Assembly: GCA_938039305.1 (NCBI GenBank)
Contig: CALHUZ010000365.1
Location: 1 to 6,459 of the forward strand
DNA: 6,459 nt
Direction: 5' to 3'
DNA from: an uncultured Saprospiraceae bacterium
GTDB taxonomy: Bacteria > Bacteroidota > Bacteroidia > Chitinophagales > Saprospiraceae
In this document: piece after piece, positions 1 through 6,158 of the stretch
How positions within the stretch are numbered: the first letter of the stretch is position 1
Layout: each line of letters starts with the position of its first letter
The notes under the pieces: model-generated
Databases searched by the model: none
What the model was told of the DNA's origin: nothing
What the model saw: only the letters and a program-made list of their open reading frames with translations
Program-made: the position numbers and the translations under genes

Positions 1-2
1 TT

Positions 3-1619
3 ATAAAAAGAATAGATCAAAATTCATTTGGTCAAATATCTCACCCAATCTGGATTGATCCATCTCATATTCTATATGTAGGTACAAGAGATGAACGGAG
101 TGAGATAGTAGTACATAATATTGAATCAGGACTAAAGACGAGTATAACAGCTCCCACAAGCGACCAGTTGACTCATCCATACCACCATAATGGATCAGTT
201 TATTTTAGTGCTTCATATACTGGTGTGAATAACATTTATAAGGTTTCAATAAATGGAGGGAGTGTTTCTAAAGTGACAGAAGTTGAAGTAGGCGCTTTTC
301 AACCTTCGGTAAGTGATGATGGGAGGTACTTGTATTACGTAGAGTTAGAAAGTAATGGATATAAAGCGAAGAGTACTGAGATAGGGAATGGTACGAATGT
401 CATAGCAAATGTTCACATCGATAAAAGAGAGATGAAGTCAGGACATTTTGATCATCCTGATGCAAGTATTCTAAAAAATATTCCGGATACGGAGTATGAA
501 GTGAAGCGGTTTAATAAGCTCACAGGATTGCTCAAACCTCATAGTTTGCTGCCTCAGTTTAGTCCATCGAGAATGGATGTGCGCTTGCTATCTGATAATG
601 TTTTTGGGACAATGTCAGCTTCTGCAGGTGCTTCCTATAATTATAATGAAGATCAATGGTCGTATTCAGCAGGTTTCAACTATGCTGAATTATTTCCTAT
701 CATCAGTGTGAGCTATGCTCATTTCAATAGATCTGCACAATTTTTGAATTTTAGCCCTTTGACAGACTCATCTGCAGTGTTTACCGCTTTTAACCAACGA
801 TGGTCTGAGGATAGGTTGTCGGTAGGAATAGCATTGCCGTTTAATCTATCGACGGGTAATACTAATGCAAATGTTAATCTAAGTGGGCGTTATCAAATCG
901 GTAAAATAAATGTCAACAGTAATTTCGATTCGGAGTCTAATTTTAGAGACACTATAGCTGCAGCTCCAGCAATTGTAAATCTGTTTGGAGCACCAATAGC
1001 CTCTTCTTCTCTTTCTACTTTGGATCTTCGGCTTTCTTCATTTGTTGGCTTGCGACAAGCTCGGTTGCATTTGTATCCAAAACTTGCTGCTTCGCTTACT
1101 CTTAGACTGAGGAAGCAATTATCGAATGAACTGAGTGGGGGAGATGTCGTAAATGTCAACGGCAGTCTTTTTTTACCAGGCATAGCGAAGACACATTCCT
1201 TTTTTGTCACGGGTGCCTTTCAGCAAGAAGGATCATTAGATAACTATAGATATAGTGATTTGTTTAATTATCCAAGAGGGTATAATTCGTCGCTCCGAAG
1301 GGATCAGTTTGTTAAGGTTGGGTTGAATTATTCGCTACCACTTTGGTATCCTGATATTGCTTTAGGACCATTGGCCTTTGTAAAAAGAGTGAAGGCTAAT
1401 GTGTTTTATGATTACGGTAGAACCTCTTTTGATTCAGAAGTTTTTAATGGAGGTGATCGGATTAATTCTGTAGGATTAGAATTGGGATTTGATTTTAGAG
1501 CCATCCGTCTTTTAGAAATCGATCTGGGTTTAAGATATAGCTATGCATTCAATAAGTCATTTACTGGAAATCAAAAACATCATCAGTTTGACTTTTTTGT
1601 AATCAGTATCACTCAATAG
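3..1619 (+). CDS. Beta-propeller / Omp85-like outer-membrane barrel protein, 5'-truncated by window edge
   Basis: The frame is open from the first complete codon at position 3, giving 538 residues in the window. The first start-like codon, a TTG at 168, lies inside continuous propeller sequence and is a leucine, so the true start is upstream of the window. Residues about 10-125 look like TolB/WD40-like (PD40) blades: SHPIWID near 13-19, LTHP...GSVYF near 56-68 and PSVSDDGRYLYY at 101-112. A linker containing PHSLLP (179-184) leads to about 350 residues of alternating amphipathic strands, the right size for a 16-strand barrel. PRGY (R425-G426-Y427) resembles the conserved loop-6 RGF/RGY motif of the Omp85/TpsB superfamily. 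It is followed by a VGLNYSLPL strand and FYDYGR (468-473), both also typical of that superfamily. The protein should sit in the outer membrane with the propeller in the periplasm. Its substrate is unknown. Bacteroidota carry long proteins of this architecture, sometimes with a peptidase-like N-terminus, which cannot be checked here. The gene converges on the repeat-protein gene. Confidence 0.85.
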   Translation: MKRIDQNSFGQISHPIWIDPSHILYVGTRDERSEIVVHNIESGLKTSITAPTSDQLTHPYHHNGSVYFSASYTGVNNIYKVSINGGSVSKVTEVEVGAFQPSVSDDGRYLYYVELESNGYKAKSTEIGNGTNVIANVHIDKREMKSGHFDHPDASILKNIPDTEYEVKRFNKLTGLLKPHSLLPQFSPSRMDVRLLSDNVFGTMSASAGASYNYNEDQWSYSAGFNYAELFPIISVSYAHFNRSAQFLNFSPLTDSSAVFTAFNQRWSEDRLSVGIALPFNLSTGNTNANVNLSGRYQIGKINVNSNFDSESNFRDTIAAAPAIVNLFGAPIASSSLSTLDLRLSSFVGLRQARLHLYPKLAASLTLRLRKQLSNELSGGDVVNVNGSLFLPGIAKTHSFFVTGAFQQEGSLDNYRYSDLFNYPRGYNSSLRRDQFVKVGLNYSLPLWYPDIALGPLAFVKRVKANVFYDYGRTSFDSEVFNGGDRINSVGLELGFDFRAIRLLEIDLGLRYSYAFNKSFTGNQKHHQFDFFVISITQ

Positions 1620-1712
1620 AAATAATAAGATAGAATATTAAAAAGCAAAAGGCCCATACATCGATTGATGTATGAGCCTAAAACTGTGCCTAAGTTCTTG
1701 TTATGCTTAGTT
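1620..1712. other. Convergent intergenic gap
   Basis: These 93 bases separate the stop codon of the barrel gene (TAG, 1617-1619) from the stop codon of the minus-strand repeat gene (TAG, read from 1715 to 1713). The gap holds one strong hairpin, described separately, and a small second inverted repeat, CTAAG at 1690-1694 with CTTAG at 1706-1710. No coding potential is seen. Confidence 0.8.
1647..1680 (-). terminator. Intrinsic terminator for the repeat-protein gene
   Basis: A perfect 8-bp stem pairs CATACATC (1655-1662) with GATGTATG (1667-1674) around a GATT loop. It is extended by one C/A mismatch and a further 4 bp pairing AGGC (1650-1653) with GCCT (1676-1679). Read on the minus strand the stem runs into TTTTGCTTTTT, the U-tract of a Rho-independent terminator, about 35 bases past the stop codon of the repeat gene. 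Read on the plus strand the stem is followed by AAAAC, so it is a poor terminator for the barrel gene; that gene may end at it less efficiently or rely on another mechanism. Confidence 0.8.
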
Positions 1713-4700
1713 CTATTTAGCTATAATAAAGCGCTTATTATCTATGAATGTTCCATTGAGTTCAATGATAGCCATATATATTCCACTTTCTAATTGACTA
1801 ACATCTATTCTTCCAATTGCTCCTGCATTTTGAGAAAGCACTTTCTGTCCATTAACATTTACAATACTAACATTTGCGCCAGCGTCTATATCACCGATAT
1901 TAATATCAATGAATGAATGAGCTGGATTCGGACTTATTGTGAATTCTTGGATATCAACTGTGAATGAACCAAATGTTGTTCCTCTTGGCGCTTCTCTTCC
2001 TGTAGCAGACTCGGAAGGAGTATAAGATACTGGATTACTAAATTCTGAAAATTTAGATCTGCCACAGACACTTCTTACTCTTGCAATTACAACATTGGAT
2101 GAAGATGTTGAAATCGTAATATTATTCCTTCGTACTGGAATTGTTACAAATGAGTTAGGCTTTCCTTCAAATCCTAATTCTATTTCATAACCTGAAACGT
2201 GCTGTCCAACTCTGTCCCATCTTAGTTCATATGATTTACTTGATCTTTTAGTAAGACGAAGATTGAGTGGTGTCTGGCAAGCATTCGGATCACAATCTAT
2301 TCTATTCACAGTGATAGGATTAGAAAGACTATAGCATCCTTGAAGATCATTTGCGTGAAGGCCGACCTCGGCTCCCTCAAGACCATCTTCAAAACTTAGA
2401 TGCCATACAAGACAAGTACCTGTGCCTGCACCATCAAAATCAACAGCAGAGAATGTAGGAGGAAGACCAAGAATATTGCCATCAAAATCTGTAACAATCC
2501 ATTGACTATTCGGGCCGGTTGCATTGGCTAACGTAATTTCTTCAGACCCAATGTTATCAGCTATGTCATCACCAACGCAGAAGGAGAAAGGCCCTCCGAT
2601 TAGTTCGCCACCATTAACTTGACAACCGTCAGCATTAGTTCTTACTACTTCAATAGAATTGGATAATCCAAAACAACCTTCAAGATTATTAGCATTTGAT
2701 CCCATCTCAAGGCCGGTGATATCTCCATCATATCTCAAGTACCAAACTAAGCAAGTTCCAGCCCCTGCACCATCAAAGTTAGGAGCAGAGAATGTAGGAG
2801 GTAAACCTAAGATATAACCTTCGTCATCTGTAATGATCCACTGAGCATTTTGACCATTGCTATTAGCTACAGAAATAGCACCTTCTGGGATATTGTCAGC
2901 GACACCATCACCGACAGTGAATTCAAAAGGTCCACCGAATATCTCACCACCATTAGCTTGACAACCATCAACATTTGTTCTTACGACTTGAATAGAATTA
3001 GACAATCCAAAACAACCTTCGAGGTTATTAGCATTTGCTCCCATCTCAAGGCCACTGATGTCCCCATCATAAGTTAAGTACCAAATTAAGCAAGTTCCAG
3101 CCCCTGCACCATCAAAGTTAGGAGCCGAGAATGTAGGCGGTAAACCAAGGATATAGCCTTCGTCATCAGTGATGATCCACTGAGCATTTTGACCATTGCT
3201 ATTAGCTACAGAGATAGCACCTTCTGGGATATTGTCAGCGACACCATCACCCACAGTGAATTCAAAAGGACCGCCAGATAAAGTACCTCCGTTAGCCCCA
3301 CATATAGCATCACAAACTTCCCCTGCGTCATTTCTAACTACTGTTATGGGATTAGAGAGGCTAAAGCATCCTTGAAGATCATTAGCGTTAAGTCCCATCT
3401 CAGCACCGACTAATCCATCTTCAAAGCTTAAGTGCCAAACTAAGCAAGTACCAGCACCAGCACCGTCAAAATTGACTGCAGAGAACGTAGGTGGAAGACC
3501 AAGTATATTTCCATCGCTATCAGTAACCACCCACTGTGAGTTAGAACCAGAGTTTCCAGAAAGACCTATTTGATCTGCAGTGATATTATCAGCTACGCCA
3601 TCACCCACACAGAATGAGAAAGGTCCACCTGTCAAGGTTCCTCCAGCAGGTTGGCTTCTTACTACCGTTACAGGATTAGAAAGGCTAAAGCATCCTTGAA
3701 GATCATTAGCGTTAAGTCCCATTTCAGCACCGACTAAACCGTCTTCAAAGCTTAAGTGCCATCCGAGACATGTGCCTGCACCTGCTCCATCAAAATTAAC
3801 AGCAGAGAATGTAGGTGGAAGTCCAAGTATATTTCCATTAATGTCAGTTACAACATATTGGCTATTAGGGCCACTTGCGTTAAATAAGCCAATTGCATCT
3901 TCCGGGATATTGTCAGCGACTCCATCACCAGCGCAGAAGTTAAACGGTCCACCTGTTAATAAGCCACCTGCTACATCACATGATGCGCCGCACACTTCTT
4001 CAGAATCAGAACGTACTACAGAAATAGGATTAGAAAGGCTAAAGCATCCTTGAAGATTATTAGCATTAAGTCCCATTTCAGCTCCGACTAAACCATCTTC
4101 AAAACTCAAGTGCCATACTAAGCAAGTGCCAACACCTGCTCCATCAAAATTGACAGCAGAGAATGTAGGAGGTAGGCCGAGTATATTTCCATCGCTATCT
4201 GTTACCACCCACTGTGAGTTAGAACCAGAATTTCCAGCGAGAACTATTTGATCAGCAGCTATATTGTCAGCTACGCCATCACCCACACAGAATGAGAATG
4301 GTCCACCTGTAAGCGTTCCTCCTGCAGGTTGAGTTCTTACTACTGTTATAGGATTAGAAAGGCTAAAGCATCCTTGAAGATCATTAGCATTAAGTCCCAT
4401 CTCAGCACCGACTAAACCATCTTCGAAACTTAAGTGCCAAACTAAGCAAGTACCAGCGCCTGCTCCATCAAAATTAACAGCAGAGAATGATCCAGGAAGA
4501 CCGAGAATGTTTCCATCTATATCAGTTACCACCCATTGGGAGTTAGTGCCAGAATTTCCAGAAAGAGTTATTTGATCTTCTCCAATGTTATCAGCTATGC
4601 CATCACCTGCGCAGAATGAAAATGGCCCACCTGTCAATATGCCACCTACTGCTTCACAAACTGGTGCTCCACATACTTCCTCAGCATCTGTTCTTATAAT

Positions 4701-5873
4701 TTCAATTGGATTAGATAAATTAAAACAACCTGATAACTCGGTGACACTCGCACCTACAGTTAAGCCCTCTAAACCTTCTTCATAACTAAGATTCCAGATA
4801 GAGCATACTCCAACTCCAGAACCATCAAAGTCCACATCTGACGGATCGCCAGGAAGCCCACCGATTGTTCCATCAGCAAGTGTTACTACCCATTGGTTGT
4901 TCATCCCTGATTCGCCAGATAAAGTTATTGCGCCTGCATCTATTTTATCCGCTTCGCCATCACCTGCGCAGAACCTGAATGGCCCACCAGTAATTGTTCC
5001 ACCATCAGCTTCGCATGCTTGTGCTTCTGTTCTTACGACTTGGATAGAATTAGAAAGATCAAAACAACCCTCTAAATTATCTATGTTAGCTTCTCCTTCA
5101 AGACCAGTTAAACCGTCTTCGTATCTGATATACCAAACTAAGCAAGTACCTACACCAGCGCCATCAAAGTTGACATCTGAGAAGCTACCTGGAAGTCCAA
5201 GGATATTATTTTGATTGTCAGTTATAATCCAAGCTTCATTCGTTCCATTAGATCCAGTAACTGTAATTTCGTCAGCACCAATCATGTCAGCCACTCCATC
5301 ACTTACTGTAAAAGCAAAAGGGCCACCAGCAATTGTTCCACCTTCAGCTTCGCAAGCTTGGCTATCTTCGCAAATAGTCGATGCGCCAGAAGTCCAATTA
5401 GTTTGATCATCTCCTGCACCATCCCAGTTTAAGGTTTCTGATGTTGAGAATTCTGGTGCTCGCTGGTCACTTGTCCATATGCCAGCTTGGTCAGCAACTG
5501 GCTCTCTTGTGCTACCCATTCGATTTCCCCATATGACGTAATCAATGATAGCTGTGGAATTTGTAAAATTGGAAGTTGAATAAATGGCCAACTCATCTCC
5601 AGTAGGATCAATGCTTATGCTTGCAGTATTAACCACAACAGTTGCTCCTGGAGCTAAATTAAGATCTCCACATTCTACTGTGAGATTTGCTATTTGCTCA
5701 TATATAGGACGATCACATAACCAGAAACTGCTTATGTCCACAGTTTCATTAGATGTGTTTATGATTTCAATTTGTCCTGTAGCAGAGATTTCATTCAGGG
5801 CGACTTGGGCCTTAGACTGATTAATACTAAATATGCTCATTAAAAGCATAAGGATGGGTAATGAATTTTTCAT
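1713..5873 (-). CDS. Large secreted repeat protein: signal peptide, LTD domain, nine ~113-aa repeats, FN3-like domain, T9SS type A sorting domain
   Basis: The 1386-residue product is exported by Sec and then carried through the outer membrane by the type IX secretion system, ending at the cell surface or released. In order it has a signal peptide (1-22), a lamin-tail-like domain (about 24-168), nine tandem repeats (174-1198), an FN3-like domain (about 1199-1288) and a C-terminal sorting domain (about 1310-1386). The start is the ATG at 5873: it begins a textbook signal peptide with K2, a hydrophobic core and S-K-A before the cut. A longer reading would begin at a TTG at 5933 and put 20 unlikely residues ahead of the signal. 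There is no Shine-Dalgarno sequence; an A-rich CCAAAACA precedes the ATG, as is usual in Bacteroidota. No catalytic motif was found, so an adhesive, structural or ligand-binding surface role is inferred, not shown. The gene is probably monocistronic: 285 non-coding bases precede it and a terminator follows. Confidence 0.93.
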   Translation of the reverse strand: MKNSLPILMLLMSIFSINQSKAQVALNEISATGQIEIINTSNETVDISSFWLCDRPIYEQIANLTVECGDLNLAPGATVVVNTASISIDPTGDELAIYSTSNFTNSTAIIDYVIWGNRMGSTREPVADQAGIWTSDQRAPEFSTSETLNWDGAGDDQTNWTSGASTICEDSQACEAEGGTIAGGPFAFTVSDGVADMIGADEITVTGSNGTNEAWIITDNQNNILGLPGSFSDVNFDGAGVGTCLVWYIRYEDGLTGLEGEANIDNLEGCFDLSNSIQVVRTEAQACEADGGTITGGPFRFCAGDGEADKIDAGAITLSGESGMNNQWVVTLADGTIGGLPGDPSDVDFDGSGVGVCSIWNLSYEEGLEGLTVGASVTELSGCFNLSNPIEIIRTDAEEVCGAPVCEAVGGILTGGPFSFCAGDGIADNIGEDQITLSGNSGTNSQWVVTDIDGNILGLPGSFSAVNFDGAGAGTCLVWHLSFEDGLVGAEMGLNANDLQGCFSLSNPITVVRTQPAGGTLTGGPFSFCVGDGVADNIAADQIVLAGNSGSNSQWVVTDSDGNILGLPPTFSAVNFDGAGVGTCLVWHLSFEDGLVGAEMGLNANNLQGCFSLSNPISVVRSDSEEVCGASCDVAGGLLTGGPFNFCAGDGVADNIPEDAIGLFNASGPNSQYVVTDINGNILGLPPTFSAVNFDGAGAGTCLGWHLSFEDGLVGAEMGLNANDLQGCFSLSNPVTVVRSQPAGGTLTGGPFSFCVGDGVADNITADQIGLSGNSGSNSQWVVTDSDGNILGLPPTFSAVNFDGAGAGTCLVWHLSFEDGLVGAEMGLNANDLQGCFSLSNPITVVRNDAGEVCDAICGANGGTLSGGPFEFTVGDGVADNIPEGAISVANSNGQNAQWIITDDEGYILGLPPTFSAPNFDGAGAGTCLIWYLTYDGDISGLEMGANANNLEGCFGLSNSIQVVRTNVDGCQANGGEIFGGPFEFTVGDGVADNIPEGAISVANSNGQNAQWIITDDEGYILGLPPTFSAPNFDGAGAGTCLVWYLRYDGDITGLEMGSNANNLEGCFGLSNSIEVVRTNADGCQVNGGELIGGPFSFCVGDDIADNIGSEEITLANATGPNSQWIVTDFDGNILGLPPTFSAVDFDGAGTGTCLVWHLSFEDGLEGAEVGLHANDLQGCYSLSNPITVNRIDCDPNACQTPLNLRLTKRSSKSYELRWDRVGQHVSGYEIELGFEGKPNSFVTIPVRRNNITISTSSSNVVIARVRSVCGRSKFSEFSNPVSYTPSESATGREAPRGTTFGSFTVDIQEFTISPNPAHSFIDINIGDIDAGANVSIVNVNGQKVLSQNAGAIGRIDVSQLESGIYMAIIELNGTFIDNKRFIIAK
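1716..1946 (-). other. T9SS type A C-terminal sorting domain
   Basis: Residues about 1310-1386 show the full pattern of the family: ISPNPAHSFIDI (1313-1324) with the PNP signature, VSIVNVNGQKVL (1335-1346), the IDVSQLESGIYMAII block (1356-1370) and the closing KRFIIAK (1380-1386). In known T9SS cargo this domain directs passage through the outer-membrane translocon and is cleaved, often with attachment to surface lipopolysaccharide. Confidence 0.93.
2010..2279 (-). other. FN3-like domain
   Basis: Residues about 1199-1288 open with CQTPLNLRL, then YELRWD (W1219), SGYEIEL (1227-1233), VVIARVRSVCG (1261-1271) and FSNPVSYT (1278-1285). This is the usual strand pattern of a fibronectin type III domain just ahead of a sorting tail, including the conserved tryptophan in strand B and the tyrosine in strand C. 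It is basic, in clear contrast to the acidic repeats before it. C1199 and C1270 could pair. Assigned by eye. Confidence 0.65.
2625..3302 (-). repeat. Recent single-repeat duplication (R7 and R8)
   Basis: R7 (2964-3302) and R8 (2625-2963) are each exactly 113 residues. A 63-residue core, 867-929 in R7 and 980-1042 in R8, is identical in protein. They share FT in place of the FC seen in most other copies, the DDEGY turn in place of DxDGN, and APNFDG in place of AVNFDG, so they form their own pair apart from R3-R6. Confidence 0.9.
3303..4658 (-). repeat. Higher-order tandem duplication of a two-repeat unit (R3-R4 and R5-R6)
   Basis: R3+R4 (residues 406-631) and R5+R6 (632-857) are both exactly 226 residues, 678 bp each. 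R3 and R5 begin with a cysteine after an EEVCGA linker, while R4 and R6 begin without it after QPAGG. The alternation of linkers shows that a pair was copied as one unit. By hand count R4 and R6 differ at about 11 of 114 residues and R3 and R5 at about 20 of 112, with the differences in R3/R5 concentrated in the first half. Confidence 0.85.
5370..5804 (-). other. Lamin-tail-like (LTD) domain
   Basis: Residues about 24-168 carry the hallmarks of a bacterial LTD domain: an opening VALNEI strand (24-29), IEIINTSNETVDIS (35-48) ending in a tryptophan and cysteine (W51, C53), the turn LAPGATVVV (73-81), GDELAIY (92-98) and IIDYVIWG (109-116). LTD domains in bacteria occur in secreted and surface proteins, often near the N-terminus and with T9SS tails; their ligand here is unknown. 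The segment after it (TLNWDGAGDDQTNW, 147-160) is a common closing stretch of such domains. Assigned by eye, without a profile search. Confidence 0.75.
5808..5873 (-). other. Signal peptide of the repeat protein
   Basis: Residues 1-22 show a short positive N-terminus (M-K-N), a hydrophobic core (LPILMLLMSIF, residues 5-15) and S20-K21-A22 ahead of Q23, a standard signal peptidase I site. No lipobox cysteine is present, so this is not a lipoprotein. Sec export is the required first step for T9SS cargo, which fits the C-terminal sorting domain. Confidence 0.9.
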
Positions 5874-6158
5874 TGTTTTGGTATCATTTACGATTAGAAA
5901 ATTTAATCCTTTGATGCCCTTTATGAAGAGCAAGATTTTGGTTACACTTTCTTTACAGGTTAAATGTTAGAATGGTTGCTTGACTTCAATGATTAATTCA
6001 AATTATTTTTAGAAGAGCGATAAATGGAGCATAGTAGTCCTGTTGATTGTAATTGTAATCTCTTAAGAAAAGCGCTCGAAAGAATAATAAAATATAAAGG
6101 TTAAGCCGGGTGGTGCTAGCCAATAAAAAAAATATATAGCGGGGTGGGAGAGAAGTGT
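5874..6158. other. Non-coding leader between the two minus-strand genes
   Basis: These 285 AT-rich bases have no credible open frame. They should hold the promoter of the repeat gene, but no convincing Bacteroidota promoter (TTG, then TAnnTTTG) was found; the closest minus-strand match is ATAATTTG around 5999-6006, with no well-placed TTG upstream. An imperfect palindrome lies at 6045-6060, and TCTTAAGA (6061-6068) and AGCGCT (6071-6076) are short perfect palindromes beside it. A T-rich run on the minus strand (complement of 6123-6135) sits just after the barrel gene's stop, without a clear hairpin before it. Confidence 0.6.
6045..6060. promoter_or_regulatory. Possible operator-like imperfect palindrome
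   Basis: GATTGTAATTGTAATC pairs at 12 of 16 positions about its centre and also contains the direct repeat TGTAAT-TGTAAT. It lies about 170-190 bases upstream of the repeat gene's ATG. AT-rich DNA yields such matches by chance, so this is only a candidate. Confidence 0.2.

Larger units (their letters stand above)
2280..5354 (-). repeat. Nine tandem ~113-residue (~339-bp) coding repeats
   Basis: The repeats are R1 174-286, R2 287-405, R3 406-517, R4 518-631, R5 632-743, R6 744-857, R7 858-970, R8 971-1083 and R9 1084-1198. In DNA these are 5016-5354, 4659-5015, 4323-4658, 3981-4322, 3645-3980, 3303-3644, 2964-3302, 2625-2963 and 2280-2624. Each opens with GG-x-(L/I)-x-GGPF. It continues through GDGxADNI, a WVVTD strand, DGNILGLP, NFDGAGxGTCLVW and LxGCFxLSNPI, and ends in VVR. 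R2 is the most divergent copy (GVC in place of GTC, a different D/G spacing). Secondary structure should be mostly beta with acidic turns, suggesting a small beta-sandwich module, though no named fold is recognised with certainty. Similar modules recur, as far as I recall, in other secreted Bacteroidota proteins. Confidence 0.95.

Noticed and set aside
893..1210. Minus-strand open frame of 105 residues inside the barrel gene
   Set aside because: It lies fully inside the well-supported barrel coding region and shows no recognisable protein features.
2280..5354. Regular repeats as a CRISPR array or other non-coding repeat
   Set aside because: The period is about 339 bases, the repeats are fully coding in one frame without stops, and there are no short repeats with unique spacers.
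2850..5820. Several plus-strand open frames opposite the repeat gene (for example 3772-4053, 4585-4785, 4897-5214)
   Set aside because: They are antisense shadows of the repeats. They resemble each other only because the DNA beneath is repeated, and they lack domain signatures or independent start signals.
5874..5933. Longer start for the repeat protein at the TTG at 5933
   Set aside because: It would put 20 residues ahead of a complete signal peptide that starts at the ATG at 5873.
5999..6006. ATAATTTG on the minus strand as a Bacteroidota -7 element
   Set aside because: It does not match TAnnTTTG exactly and has no TTG at the expected distance upstream, so it was not listed as a promoter.
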